Shown piece after piece: positions 8,602 through 17,462 of a DNA stretch of 64,000 nucleotides. A program made the position numbers and the translations under genes. Under the pieces are notes generated by a model. The model had not been told where the DNA came from. It did no database searches and was given only the letters and a program-made list of their open reading frames with translations. How positions within the stretch are numbered: position 1 is the stretch's first letter; each line of letters starts with the position of its first letter. Source of the DNA: Rhizobium sp. BK376 (GTDB taxonomy: Bacteria; Pseudomonadota; Alphaproteobacteria; Rhizobiales; Rhizobiaceae); NCBI RefSeq assembly GCF_004341625.1, contig NZ_SLZG01000003.1, positions 1 to 64,000 on the forward strand, in the 5' to 3' direction.

Positions 8602-9305
8602 GCGGCGGTCTTTCTGGGTGAGAATTTGCTGACGTCGAGAATGCGGTCGGCAACGGAGTCGCGGACCTCTGTGTCATGGAAGATGCCGAGCAGGGCAACG
8701 CCCGCCTTCTTCTTTTCTTCGATCATCTCGACGACTACGCCGCGATTGCGCGCATCGAGTGATGCCGTCGGCTCGTCGAGCAGAAGGATCGTATGGTCGG
8801 TGATGAAGCCGCGGGCGATGTTGACACGCTGCTGCTCGCCGCCGGAGAAAGTGGCGGGCGGAAGCTGCCAGAGTTCTTCCGGCAGGTTGAGCTGCGCCAG
8901 CAGATCGGCCGCCCGCTGCTTGGCGACCGACTGGCTTTCGCCGCGGGCAAGCAAGGGTTCGGCAACGACATCGATCGCAGCGACACGGGGCACGGTGCGC
9001 AGGAACTGGCTGACATAGCCGAGCGTCTGGCGCCGCACGTCGAGAACGGTGCGCGGGTCGGCGGTCGCAAGATCGACGATCCTGTCCTTGTGATTGATGA
9101 GGATCTGGCCAGCATCCACGGCATAATTGCCGTAGATCATCTTCAGCAGCGAGCTCTTGCCGATGCCGGACGGACCGCCAAGCACGACACACTCGCCAGC
9201 GGCGACGGAAAAGGAGACATCGGCGACGACGGGCAGACGTATGCCATCGCGCAGATGCATGGTGAAGCTCTTATGGACTTCGGAAACGACGAGGGGCGTT
9301 GCCAT
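8598..9305 (-). CDS. phnL: C-P lyase ABC-type protein PhnL
   Basis: A 235-aa ABC ATPase without a membrane partner. Walker A GGPSGIGKSS, signature FSGGEQQR and Walker B ILLLDEPTASLD are all visible. In E. coli PhnL works with PhnGHI and PhnK in forming and handling the phosphonate-ribose intermediate, not in transport. It lies 24 bp after phnK and is coupled to the acetyltransferase gene downstream. Confidence 0.95.
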   Translation of the reverse strand: MATPLVVSEVHKSFTMHLRDGIRLPVVADVSFSVAAGECVVLGGPSGIGKSSLLKMIYGNYAVDAGQILINHKDRIVDLATADPRTVLDVRRQTLGYVSQFLRTVPRVAAIDVVAEPLLARGESQSVAKQRAADLLAQLNLPEELWQLPPATFSGGEQQRVNIARGFITDHTILLLDEPTASLDARNRGVVVEMIEEKKKAGVALLGIFHDTEVRDSVADRILDVSKFSPRKTAA

Positions 9306-9329
9306 GGCTGTTCTTTCCGTTCTTCCGTC

Positions 9330-10106
9330 TCAGACCTGGAGGATCGAGGAGACGAGCAATTGGGTGTAGGGCTCGCGCGGATCGTCGAGCACGCGGTCGG
9401 TGAGGCCCTGTTCGATCACTTCCCCGTCCTTCATCACCATCATGCGATGGGAGAGCAGGCGGGCAACCGCGAGGTCGTGGGTGACGATGATGGCTGCAAG
9501 GCCGAGATCCTGGACGAGGCCGCGCACGAGATCGAGCAGGCGCGCCTGCACCGATACGTCGAGACCGCCGGTCGGCTCATCCATGAAGACGAGACGCGGG
9601 CCGGTGACGAGGTTGCGGGCGATCTGCAGGCGCTGGCGCATGCCGCCGGAGAAGGCGCGCGGCTGGTCGTCGATACGGTCTGCGTCAATCTCGACGCGTT
9701 CCAGCCAGTCGACTGCTGTGGAACGGATGTTGCCGTAGTGCCGGTTGCCGATCGCCATCAGACGCTCGCCGACATTGGCACCGGCAGACACGGTCATACG
9801 CAGCCCGTCAGCCGGGTTCTGGTGCACAAATCCCCAGTCCGTCCGCATCAGGAAGCGGCGCTCGGCCTCATTCATGCGGTAGAGGTCGCGGTAGCTGCCG
9901 TCGCGCATGTGATATTCGACGATACCCGTCGTCGGCATCAGCCGCGTCGAAATGCAGTTCAGCAATGTCGTCTTGCCCGAGCCGGATTCGCCGACGATCG
10001 CAAGCACTTCGCCCGGCCACAGCTCGAAGGACACGTTCTGGCAGCCGATGCGGTTGCCGTAGAACTTCGAGACGTCGCTCACCTTCAGGAGTGGTGTATC
10101 ACTCAT
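9330..10106 (-). CDS. phnK: C-P lyase ABC-type protein PhnK
   Basis: A 258-aa ABC ATPase that docks on the PhnGHIJ core complex in E. coli. Walker [10 protein letters not shown], signature FSGGMRQR and Walker B LVFMDEPTGGLD are present. The start (MSDTPLLKVSD) is fixed by the ATGA overlap with phnJ and an AGGAGG site inside the phnJ tail. The longer open frame up to 10253 is an arginine-rich shadow of phnJ and is not coding. Confidence 0.95.
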   Translation of the reverse strand: MSDTPLLKVSDVSKFYGNRIGCQNVSFELWPGEVLAIVGESGSGKTTLLNCISTRLMPTTGIVEYHMRDGSYRDLYRMNEAERRFLMRTDWGFVHQNPADGLRMTVSAGANVGERLMAIGNRHYGNIRSTAVDWLERVEIDADRIDDQPRAFSGGMRQRLQIARNLVTGPRLVFMDEPTGGLDVSVQARLLDLVRGLVQDLGLAAIIVTHDLAVARLLSHRMMVMKDGEVIEQGLTDRVLDDPREPYTQLLVSSILQV

Positions 10107-10981
10107 TCCGCAGCCTCCTTCTGGGCCAGCATCGCGCCGACATGGCCGTGCGCCCGGCGGTCTTCGCAGTGATCGGTGTCGGAGCAGACGAACATGCGGC
10201 CGCCCTTGTCGTCGAGGATGACCTCGTCGAGATAGACCTGTTCGGCGCCGCAAAGCGCGCAGGGCTTGTCGAAGCGCTGGACTTCGAAGGGATGGTCCTC
10301 GAAGTCGAGGCTGACGACCTGGGTATGGGGCGGCACCGCGTATATGCGCTTTTCGCGTCCGGCGCCGAAGAGCTGGAGCGCATCCGACATGTGCATTTTC
10401 GGATTGTCGAATTTCGGTGTCGGCGAGGGGTCCATCACATAGCGACCGTTGACCTTGACCGGGTAGTCGTAGGTCGTGGCGATGCGGCCGTTGCGAGCGA
10501 TGTCCTCGTAGAGCTTCACATGCATGAGGCCGTATTCCTCGAGCGCATGCATCTTGCGGGTCTCGGTCTCGCGCGGTTCGAGAAAGCGCAGCGGTTCCGG
10601 CGTCGGCACCTGGTAGACCAGCACCTGGTTTGCCTTCAGTTTCTCTTCCGGAATGCGGTGGCGCGTCTGGATGATCGTGGCGTCGCCGGTATGGGTGGTA
10701 ACAGCGACATTGGCGACCTTCTGGAAAAAGGCGCGGATCGAGACCGCGTTCGTCGTGTCGTCAGCACCCTGGTCGATGACCTTCAGCACGTCTTCCGGGC
10801 CGATGATCGAGGCCGTAACCTGCACGCCGCCGGTGCCCCAGCCATAAGGCATCGGCATTTCGCGCGAGGCGAAGGGAACCTGGTAGCCGGGAATGGCGAT
10901 CGCCTTCAGGATCGCGCGGCGGATCATCCGCTTCGTCTGCTCGTCGAGATAGGCGAAGTTGTAGGTAGCAAGCTCGGTCAT
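10103..10981 (-). CDS. phnJ: C-P lyase catalytic subunit PhnJ (radical SAM)
   Basis: The enzyme that cleaves the C-P bond of ribose 1-phosphonate 5-phosphate using S-adenosylmethionine and a 4Fe-4S cluster. It is 292 aa. The cysteines fall at 241, 244, 266 and 272 (C-x2-C-x21-C-x5-C), the same spacing and numbering I recall for E. coli PhnJ, so the cluster and the catalytic thiyl residue are intact. The start overlaps the phnI stop (ATGA) with an AGGAGG site upstream. The long open frame extending to 11326 is a shadow of phnI. The C-terminus ends in EAAE. Confidence 0.97.
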   Translation of the reverse strand: MTELATYNFAYLDEQTKRMIRRAILKAIAIPGYQVPFASREMPMPYGWGTGGVQVTASIIGPEDVLKVIDQGADDTTNAVSIRAFFQKVANVAVTTHTGDATIIQTRHRIPEEKLKANQVLVYQVPTPEPLRFLEPRETETRKMHALEEYGLMHVKLYEDIARNGRIATTYDYPVKVNGRYVMDPSPTPKFDNPKMHMSDALQLFGAGREKRIYAVPPHTQVVSLDFEDHPFEVQRFDKPCALCGAEQVYLDEVILDDKGGRMFVCSDTDHCEDRRAHGHVGAMLAQKEAAE

Positions 10982-12087
10982 TCCGCAGCCTCCTGAATGG
11001 GATCCTTGCCGGCGTCGCGTGCTGCTTCGAAGTCGCGGCGCATGCGGCGCACCAGATCGAGCTCGGCCTGGAAGTCGACATAATGCGGCAGCTTCAGATG
11101 CTCGACGAAGCCGGTGGACTGGACGTTGTCGCAGTGAGACATGACGAATTCCTCGTCTTGGGCCGGCGCTGTGACATCCTCGCCGAACTCTTCCGTGCGC
11201 AGGGCGCGGTCGACCAGCGACATCGCCATGGCCTTGCGTTCGCTCTGGCCGAAGACGAGGCCGTAGCCACGGGTAAACTGCGGCGGTGCCTTGGCCGAAC
11301 CCTTGAACTGGTTGACCATCTGGCATTCGGTGACCTGGATCACGCCGAGCGAGACGGCAAAGCCGAGCTCGGGCATATCCATTTCGACCTCGACGTCGCC
11401 GATCCGGATTTCGCCGGTGAAGGGATGGTTGCGACCGTAGCCGCGCTGCGTCGAATAGCCGAGCGCTAGAAGGAAGCCCTCGTCGCCACGCGCAAGCGCC
11501 TGCAGGCGCAGGTCGCGGCTCATCGGAAATTCCATCGGCTCGCGCGTCAGGTCGCCGGTCTCATGGTCGAGCGGCAATTCGCCATCGCTCTCGATCAGGC
11601 CTTCCTGTGCGAGAATTTCCGATACGCGCATCGTCCGGCCGTCTTCGGCGGGCCGGTTCACCGGCTCGTCCACCGGCGCGTCGGTGAGAAGAGTCGGGTC
11701 GAGCAGACGATGCGTGTAGTCGAAGGTCGGGCCGAGAAGCTGGCCGCCCGGCAGATCCTTGTAGGTCGCCGAGATGCGGCGCTCGATCTTCATGTCGGCC
11801 GTGTCGAGCGGGTTCGAATAGCCGAAACGCGGCAATGTCGTGCGATAGGCGCGCAGCAGGAAGATCGCCTCGATCATGTCTCCGCGCGACTGGCGCACGG
11901 CGAGCGCTGCCAGCGTGCGGTCGTAAAGCGAAGCTTCCGCCATGACGCGGTCGACGGCGAGCGACAGCTGTGCGACGATCTGGTCTATGCCGATCGCGGG
12001 AAGAGACCGGTCGCCACGACGACGATCTGCGAGCAGGCGGTGGGCATTGGCGATGGCGGCCTCGCCACCTTTTACGGCAACATACAT
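10978..12087 (-). CDS. phnI: C-P lyase subunit PhnI
   Basis: A 369-aa subunit of the PhnGHIJ core. In E. coli PhnI, helped by PhnG, H and L, displaces adenine from ATP with the phosphonate to form ribose 1-phosphonate 5-triphosphate. The N-terminus MYVAVKGGEAAIANAH and internal GYSNPLDTADMKIERRISATYKDLPGGQ are family hallmarks. It starts 4 bp after phnH and overlaps phnJ by four bases. The tail DPIQEAAE is encoded by the bases that also form the phnJ ribosome-binding site. Confidence 0.96.
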   Translation of the reverse strand: MYVAVKGGEAAIANAHRLLADRRRGDRSLPAIGIDQIVAQLSLAVDRVMAEASLYDRTLAALAVRQSRGDMIEAIFLLRAYRTTLPRFGYSNPLDTADMKIERRISATYKDLPGGQLLGPTFDYTHRLLDPTLLTDAPVDEPVNRPAEDGRTMRVSEILAQEGLIESDGELPLDHETGDLTREPMEFPMSRDLRLQALARGDEGFLLALGYSTQRGYGRNHPFTGEIRIGDVEVEMDMPELGFAVSLGVIQVTECQMVNQFKGSAKAPPQFTRGYGLVFGQSERKAMAMSLVDRALRTEEFGEDVTAPAQDEEFVMSHCDNVQSTGFVEHLKLPHYVDFQAELDLVRRMRRDFEAARDAGKDPIQEAAE

Positions 12088-12091
12088 GGGG

Positions 12092-12700
12092 TCACATCTC
12101 CGTTGCTGTTATCTTCGTGGTGCGCGGCAGGCAGAGGAAATGCCGGCCGGCGGTCAGAACGAGATCGGCGCCGCGCGGAAACTGCGCGCGGTTCTCATTC
12201 CACACTCTGAGGAAATTTTCCGGCAGCCCCTTGGGAGCAATCATGCTGATGTCGCGAATGCCGGGGCCGGAAAGGGCGAATTCGGCGCCACCCTCGAGGC
12301 TTTCGATCTCCTGAATGAGTGTCGTCGAGCGATCCGGATATTCCTGGGTGCCGACCGAGAACTGGCCGAGGGAGGAAAGCGTCGTGACGGCTTCTGCGAG
12401 CGCAAAGCGGGCTTCCAGCCTGTCGTCGGTCATCGTTGCGCCGGTATGAAAGCCGAGCCATGCCGGAACGGCCGATTTGCCAAGAGTGGCGGAGAGCCAG
12501 ACGGGAGTGTCGTGATCGCAGAGCGTCAGGGCGATCGCGCCGGCTGCAAGCCCGAGCGGCGCCGGTGGCACAACCTCGGGAGCAACGGTCTGGATCGTGC
12601 CCGGACGGGCCATTGCGTCCATCAGCATCTTGAAGACGCTCTGGGCATTATAGACCGGCTCGGCAAAGCCGCCGGTCAGTGCTTCGTTGCTGAGGCTCAT
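12092..12700 (-). CDS. phnH: C-P lyase subunit PhnH
   Basis: A 202-aa core-complex subunit with the PhnH N-terminus GGFAEPVYNAQSVFKMLMDAM. In E. coli PhnH contributes to the PhnGHIJ hetero-octamer. The ATG at 12700 shares its last base with the phnG stop (TAATG), so I reject the longer frame to 13210. It is followed after 4 bp by phnI. Confidence 0.95.
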   Translation of the reverse strand: MSLSNEALTGGFAEPVYNAQSVFKMLMDAMARPGTIQTVAPEVVPPAPLGLAAGAIALTLCDHDTPVWLSATLGKSAVPAWLGFHTGATMTDDRLEARFALAEAVTTLSSLGQFSVGTQEYPDRSTTLIQEIESLEGGAEFALSGPGIRDISMIAPKGLPENFLRVWNENRAQFPRGADLVLTAGRHFLCLPRTTKITATEM

Positions 12701-13176
12701 TAGTCTTCTCCGCGAACCATGGTGAAGAAGTCGACGCGGGTCGCCGCAGTCTCCTCCGCCTTCTTGCGATTGCCGGCGGTAATGCGCTCTGCCACCGGTG
12801 TCAGGATCGTGCTTTCGACGAGGTCCTTCGTTGCCGGCTCCTGCCAGAGCGCATCGAAGACAGCCGCGAGACGCGCCTTCTCCCGGTCCGTGCCCAGCGC
12901 CTGGGAATGGCCGACCGTCCCGGAGCCGAGACGGACGGTCGCGCGCGTCACGGTGACTTCGCCGAGATTGAAGGGAGATCCGCCGCCGCCGATGCGGCCG
13001 CGCACCATGACGAGACCCGTTTCGGGGCCGCGCACGGGGTGCACGTCCGGTTTGCTTGCTAGCCCGCTCCAGGCTGCATCGAGCTCTTCGTGCTCCGCGC
13101 GGGCCAAGAGATCGATCGTACGCTTGCGTTCGCGAAGCTCCAGGGCTGCCGCTTGATGCCTTTGTGCTGAATTCAT
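12700..13176 (-). CDS. phnG: C-P lyase subunit PhnG
   Basis: A 158-aa subunit that together with PhnI forms the nucleosidase part of C-P lyase. The family segments RAEHEELDAAW and FNLGEVTVTRATVRL are visible. It is the first gene of the core operon. A GAGG site lies upstream of the ATG, and a perfect palindrome sits 16 bp upstream of the start. It is divergent from phnF, whose product probably represses it. Confidence 0.95.
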   Translation of the reverse strand: MNSAQRHQAAALELRERKRTIDLLARAEHEELDAAWSGLASKPDVHPVRGPETGLVMVRGRIGGGGSPFNLGEVTVTRATVRLGSGTVGHSQALGTDREKARLAAVFDALWQEPATKDLVESTILTPVAERITAGNRKKAEETAATRVDFFTMVRGED

Positions 13177-13191
13177 CCTGCCACCTCAAAA

Positions 13192-13209
13192 TGTCTATTG
13201 ATATAGACA
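13192..13209. promoter_or_regulatory. Palindromic operator candidate between phnG and phnF
   Basis: TGTCTAT-TGAT-ATAGACA has perfect 7-bp arms. A second overlapping dyad, TATAG-ACAA-CTATA, begins inside its right arm (13202-13215). TGTCTA/TAGACA half-sites are the kind bound by HutC-type GntR regulators, the family of PhnF. The site lies 16 bp before phnG and 63 bp before phnF, where a dimer could block both promoters. The role is inferred from position and symmetry. Confidence 0.65.
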
Positions 13210-13271
13210 ACTATACAAGATAGTCTTACAGATAGTGGCGCGACATGACAAGCGTATGACACGGGAATCTG

Positions 13272-14009
13272 ATGGCAGGGCAGAAGCAGGTACAGAGACA
13301 GACGGGCGTAGCGCTCTGGCGGCAGATTGCCGACCGTATTCGCGCATCGATCAATCACGGCGATTTCGACTCGACCGGCATGGTGCCCCCGGAAACGGTG
13401 CTGGCGCTGCAATTCGGGGTCAACCGACACACCGTCAGGAGTGCGCTGGCCGCACTGGCGCAGGAAGGCGTGGTCCGGGCCGTCCAGGGACGTGGCACGC
13501 TGATCGAGCGCAAGGAGCGACTGAATTTCCCGATCTCGAAGCGAACGCGCTTTTCGCAAGGCATCGGCGATCAGGCGAGGGAGACCCGCGCGACACTCCT
13601 CGACCTTGCCGAAGAAAAGGCGGATGCCGAGATCGCGCGCTGGCTGCATCTGCGCCCCGGAGACGATGTCATCCGGCTCGAAACGCGCGGCGAAGCCGAC
13701 CAGCGTCCGGTCTCTCGGGCGACAAGCTGGTTTCCGGCCGACCGCTTTGCGGGCATCGGCGATGTCTATCGGATGACCGGATCGATCACCAAGGCTTTCC
13801 GGGAACTGGGCCTGTCGGATTATATTCGCGCCAAGACCGAAATCACGGCAACCCATGCCGATACCGGCGATCTCACAGATCTCGAACTGTCGCCGGGCGC
13901 AATCATCCTGATCACCCGCGCGATGAACACCGATCTCGACGACAAGCCGGTGCAATATTCCATCACCCGCTTTGCGGCGGATAGGGTGCAGTTCACGATC
14001 GAGAATTAG
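13272..14009 (+). CDS. phnF: GntR/HutC-family transcriptional regulator PhnF
   Basis: A 245-aa DNA-binding protein. A GntR winged helix-turn-helix covers about residues 12-78 (FGVNRHTVRSALAALAQEG is the recognition region), followed by a UTRA/HutC ligand domain from about 95 to 240. It is divergent from phnG with 95 bp between them, the classic phnF position. The likely job is phosphate- or phosphonate-responsive repression of the phn operon and of itself. The ligand is unknown. Confidence 0.92.
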   Translation: MAGQKQVQRQTGVALWRQIADRIRASINHGDFDSTGMVPPETVLALQFGVNRHTVRSALAALAQEGVVRAVQGRGTLIERKERLNFPISKRTRFSQGIGDQARETRATLLDLAEEKADAEIARWLHLRPGDDVIRLETRGEADQRPVSRATSWFPADRFAGIGDVYRMTGSITKAFRELGLSDYIRAKTEITATHADTGDLTDLELSPGAIILITRAMNTDLDDKPVQYSITRFAADRVQFTIEN

Positions 14010-14022
14010 CAGCGAATCCGGC

Positions 14023-14050
14023 ACTTCTCCCCGGCGACGCGGGGAGAAGG
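14023..14050. terminator. Palindrome between convergent phnF and gpmA
   Basis: CTTCTCCCCG-GCGACG-CGGGGAGAAG forms a perfect 10-bp stem with a 6-base loop, 14 bp after the phnF stop and 27 bp before the gpmA stop. It has no long T-run on either strand, so it may act as a bidirectional stem or be one copy of the CTTCTCCCCG-type palindromic repeats common in rhizobial intergenic DNA. Confidence 0.55.
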
Positions 14051-14075
14051 TTTGATGCGTAAGGCTTAGATGCGC

Positions 14076-14711
14076 TTAATGCGCGCCGGACATATCGCCG
14101 AGCACTTCCTTCGAAGCGACGGTCGAATCTGCCTTGAGCTTGTAGACCATGGGCACGCCGGTCGCGAGGTTGAGCGACAGCACCTGTTCCTTGCTCAGGC
14201 GGTCGAGCACCATGACCAGCGAGCGCAGCGAGTTGCCGTGAGCGGCGACCAGCACCTTTTGGCCGGCAAGCACGCGCGGCAGGATTTCCGTCAGGTAGTA
14301 GGGCCAGACGCGGGCGCCGGTGTCGCGCAGGCTTTCGCCGCCCGGAGGGGGCACATCATAGGAGCGGCGCCAGATATGGACCTGTTCTTCGCCCCACTTG
14401 GCGCGGGCATCGTCCTTGTTGAGGCCGGACAGGTCGCCATAGTCACGCTCGTTGAGGGCCTGATCCCTGATGGTTTCGAGCCCGGTCTGGCCGACCTTGT
14501 CGAGGATGAGCTTCAGCGTGTGCTGAGCGCGCGTCAGCGCCGAGGTAAAGGCGATGTCGAACTGGATGCCGTAGTCGGCGAGCGCCTGGCCGCCGGTCAC
14601 TGCCTCCTGGATGCCGACTTCGGTCAGATCAGGGTCCTTCCAGCCGGTGAAAAGGTTCTTCAGGTTCCAGTCGCTCTGCCCGTGGCGAACGAGGACGAGT
14701 GTGCCGCTCAT
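14076..14711 (-). CDS. gpmA: 2,3-bisphosphoglycerate-dependent phosphoglycerate mutase
   Basis: A 211-aa glycolytic enzyme interconverting 3- and 2-phosphoglycerate. The phosphohistidine motif [10 protein letters not shown] is at residues 6-15 and the second catalytic histidine lies in [13 protein letters not shown]. The sequence is of the short rhizobial form; E. coli GpmA is about 250 aa. The start at 14711 ([11 protein letters not shown]) has a GGAGG site; the longer frame to 14849 is rejected. It follows dapB by 22 bp on the same strand. Confidence 0.95.
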   Translation of the reverse strand: MSGTLVLVRHGQSDWNLKNLFTGWKDPDLTEVGIQEAVTGGQALADYGIQFDIAFTSALTRAQHTLKLILDKVGQTGLETIRDQALNERDYGDLSGLNKDDARAKWGEEQVHIWRRSYDVPPPGGESLRDTGARVWPYYLTEILPRVLAGQKVLVAAHGNSLRSLVMVLDRLSKEQVLSLNLATGVPMVYKLKADSTVASKEVLGDMSGAH

Positions 14712-14733
14712 GAAATATGCCTCCGAATTAAGG

Positions 14734-15558
14734 TCAACGTGAAGAAAGCCCGAGAACGTCGAGCATGGAGTAATGGCCTGGTTTCTTGTCGCGCGCCCAC
14801 AGCGCTGCCTGCACGGCGCCGCGCGCGAAAAGGGAACGGTCGCCCGCATTGTGTGACAGGGTTACGCGCTCGCCTTCGCCGGCGAAGATCACCGAATGAT
14901 CGCCGATGACGGAGCCGCCGCGCAGCGTCGCAAAACCGATCGTACCAGCAACGCGCGGTCCCGTATGGCCGTCGCGCACCCGCACCGAATGGTCAGCAAG
15001 ATCGATGCCGCGGCCCTGTGCTGCGGCTTGCCCCAAAAGTAGCGCCGTGCCCGAGGGCGCATCGACTTTGTGCTTGTGATGCATTTCGAGGATCTCGATA
15101 TCCCAGTCGGCCGGCGGCAGCGCCCGCGCCGCCTGTTCGACCAGCACGCTCAAGAGATTGATACCGAGACCCATATTGCCCGATTTGACGACACGGGCAT
15201 GACGCGCGGCAGCCTTGATCTTCGCTTCGTCTTCGGTCGAGCAGCCCGTCGTTCCGATGATATGGACGATGCGCGCCTGTGCAGCAAGCCCGGCAAAGGC
15301 GACCGTCGCTGCCGGCTTGGTGAAGTCGATCACGCCCTCGGCATGCAGGAAGGCGGAAAGCGGATCGTCGGTGATCGGGACCCCGATCGGTCTGAGGCCA
15401 GCGATCTCGCCGGCATCCTTGCCGAGGAACGGAGAACCTTCGCGCTGGATCGCGGCATGCAGGGTAACGCCCGCGGTCTCATGGATCATCCGGATCAGCG
15501 CCTGGCCCATGCGGCCTGCAGCACCCACCACCACCAGCTTCATCGCATTGTCGCTCAT
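14734..15558 (-). CDS. dapB: 4-hydroxy-tetrahydrodipicolinate reductase
   Basis: A 274-aa NAD(P)H-dependent enzyme of the lysine and diaminopimelate pathway. The dinucleotide-binding GAAGRMGQ is near residues 12-19, the substrate motif [19 protein letters not shown] and a C-terminal [13 protein letters not shown] are typical of the family. It is 22 bp upstream of gpmA, an arrangement seen in other rhizobia, and 23 bp after the exporter gene upstream, so all three may be cotranscribed. Confidence 0.96.
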   Translation of the reverse strand: MSDNAMKLVVVGAAGRMGQALIRMIHETAGVTLHAAIQREGSPFLGKDAGEIAGLRPIGVPITDDPLSAFLHAEGVIDFTKPAATVAFAGLAAQARIVHIIGTTGCSTEDEAKIKAAARHARVVKSGNMGLGINLLSVLVEQAARALPPADWDIEILEMHHKHKVDAPSGTALLLGQAAAQGRGIDLADHSVRVRDGHTGPRVAGTIGFATLRGGSVIGDHSVIFAGEGERVTLSHNAGDRSLFARGAVQAALWARDKKPGHYSMLDVLGLSSR

Positions 15559-15581
15559 AATATCCGTCTGCTGTCAGGGTT

Positions 15582-17372
15582 CTAGAAATGACCGGATGCG
15601 GCTGGTCTCTGTAGATTGTTGAGACGAGCGTAGAGTCCGTCCGGCGCCTGCGCAAGCGTCTCGTGGTTGCCCTCTTCGACGATCCTGCCCTGCTGCATGA
15701 CGACGATTTTTTCCGCCCGCACGACCGTCGAAAGCCGATGCGCGATGACGACGACAGTGCGCCCGCTCATTGCCTCGTCCAGCGCTTTCTGCACGGCCGC
15801 TTCCGATTCCGTATCGAGCGCCGAGGTCGCCTCGTCAAGCAGCAGGATCGGCGCGTTGCGCACCAGGGCGCGCGCGATCGAAAGCCGCTGGCGCTGGCCG
15901 CCGGAGAGCGTCACGCCGTTTTCGCCGACCGGCGTGTCGTAGCCCTGCGGCTGCGCGACGATGAAGTCGTGCGCATAAGCCAGCCGGGCTGCATCCTCGA
16001 CCTCGGCGTCCGTCGCTTCCGGCCGGCCGTAGCGGATATTGTCGCGGATCGAACCTTCGAATAGGTAGGGTTGCTGCGAAACATAGGCGAGGTGCTGGCG
16101 CAGGGAGCTCTTGGTGATACGGCTGATATCCTGTCCGTCGATCAGGATCTGGCCTTCATGCGGATCATAGAAGCGAGGGATCAGGCTGATGACCGTCGAC
16201 TTGCCGGCGCCCGATGGACCGACCAGTGCCGTAGTTCGCCCGCCTTCGGCGACGAAGCTGACCTTGTTGAGGACAACTTCGCCATTGGCATAGGCAAAGC
16301 TGACATCGCGGAATTCGATCCTAGCCTCGGTAACCACGAGATCCTTGGCATCCGGGAGGTCGCGTTGCCGCGGCTCCATGTCGAGAATGTCGTAGATCAT
16401 TCGTGCATTGACGACCGCGCGCTCCATCTGAACCTGCAGGCGCGCCAAGCGGCGGGCGGGGTCATAGGCAAGCAGCAATGCGGTCACGAAGGAGAAAAAG
16501 GCGCCGGGCAGGACGTTCTGATAGATCGAGCGATAGGCCGCATAGGCAAGCACGCTCGCAACGGCAAATCCGGCAAAACTGTCCGTCAGCGGCGATGTGC
16601 GCTCGGAAAGGCGGGCAATACGGTTTGCGCGGCTTTCCGCCTTTGTGATGATCTTGTTGACCTTGTTTTCAAGCTCTGCCTCCATCGTGAAGGCCTTGAC
16701 GATCGCAATACCCTGAATGGTTTCCTGCATCGCGCCGAGAACGTGGCTATTGAGATGGACGGCTTCCTTCGTCACCGCGCGCAGCCGCTTCGATACGTAG
16801 CGAAGGGCGTAAAGCAGCGGCGGCGCCATGATGAATACCGCGAGGCTCAGGAGCGGATCCTGGAATAGCATCACCCCGAGCAAGGAGATGAAGGTCAGCA
16901 GATCACGCGCCGTCGACGTAATGGTCAGGTTCATCACGTCTCTGATGCCGCTGACATTTTGGCTGACCTGGGCGGCGATATGAGCCGACCGCGCCTCGTT
17001 GAAATAGCCGACCGACAGGGTCATGAGATGGGAATAGAGACGGCGCTGGTAGCGGGCGACGATATTGTTGCCGACCTTGGAAAGCGCGACTGCCTGTCCG
17101 TAGCTCGCAAAACCGCGCATGACGAAGGCGATGAAGATCGACAGGCAGATGATCCAGACGACATCGGCACGGCGGTTGGCGAAGGCCTCGTCGATGATCG
17201 AACGCATGATCCAAGCCGTAAACGCAGTGGAAAGCGCAACGATGATCAGGCAGACGATGGCAAAAGCATAGCCCCAAATGTGCTCACGGCCGTTCTCGGC
17301 AATGATGCGCTTCAGGATACCTGTCACGGTTTCGCTGCTGACGCTTTTCTTGGTCTCGGGCGATTTCAACAA
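15582..17372 (-). CDS. MsbA-like ABC exporter (fused membrane and ATPase domains)
   Basis: A 596-aa half-transporter. Six membrane helices fill about residues 25-320, followed by an ATPase domain with Walker A GPSGAGKST, signature LSGGQRQR and Walker B ILLLDEATSALD. Such proteins act as homodimers exporting lipids, glycans or drugs; the substrate cannot be told from sequence. It resembles MsbA or multidrug exporters such as LmrA. It lies between glk and dapB on the same strand. Confidence 0.9.
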   Translation of the reverse strand: MLKSPETKKSVSSETVTGILKRIIAENGREHIWGYAFAIVCLIIVALSTAFTAWIMRSIIDEAFANRRADVVWIICLSIFIAFVMRGFASYGQAVALSKVGNNIVARYQRRLYSHLMTLSVGYFNEARSAHIAAQVSQNVSGIRDVMNLTITSTARDLLTFISLLGVMLFQDPLLSLAVFIMAPPLLYALRYVSKRLRAVTKEAVHLNSHVLGAMQETIQGIAIVKAFTMEAELENKVNKIITKAESRANRIARLSERTSPLTDSFAGFAVASVLAYAAYRSIYQNVLPGAFFSFVTALLLAYDPARRLARLQVQMERAVVNARMIYDILDMEPRQRDLPDAKDLVVTEARIEFRDVSFAYANGEVVLNKVSFVAEGGRTTALVGPSGAGKSTVISLIPRFYDPHEGQILIDGQDISRITKSSLRQHLAYVSQQPYLFEGSIRDNIRYGRPEATDAEVEDAARLAYAHDFIVAQPQGYDTPVGENGVTLSGGQRQRLSIARALVRNAPILLLDEATSALDTESEAAVQKALDEAMSGRTVVVIAHRLSTVVRAEKIVVMQQGRIVEEGNHETLAQAPDGLYARLNNLQRPAASGHF

Positions 17373-17462
17373 TCGGCTTCCTGTGTAGAAACATGCGAGC
17401 CGCGAAGGCTCATGGTCTTCGCGGCTCTATAAAGAGTTAGCGGGGCTTTGGCTAGACTGTGC

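Noticed and set aside
10106..10253. Upstream extension of phnK
   Set aside because: The extension lies inside phnJ in another frame and the ATGA junction with AGGAGG fixes the start at 10106.
10981..11326. Upstream extension of phnJ
   Set aside because: It overlaps phnI and is a shadow; the MTELATYNF start matches the PhnJ family and gives E. coli-like cysteine numbering.
12700..13210. Upstream extension of phnH over phnG
   Set aside because: phnG is a clear family member in the other frame, so the extension is not coding.
13177..13271. Pho box before phnG
   Set aside because: I found CTGTAAG-like and TTGTCAT-like words on the minus strand but their spacing is not a multiple of 11, so I do not call a Pho box there.
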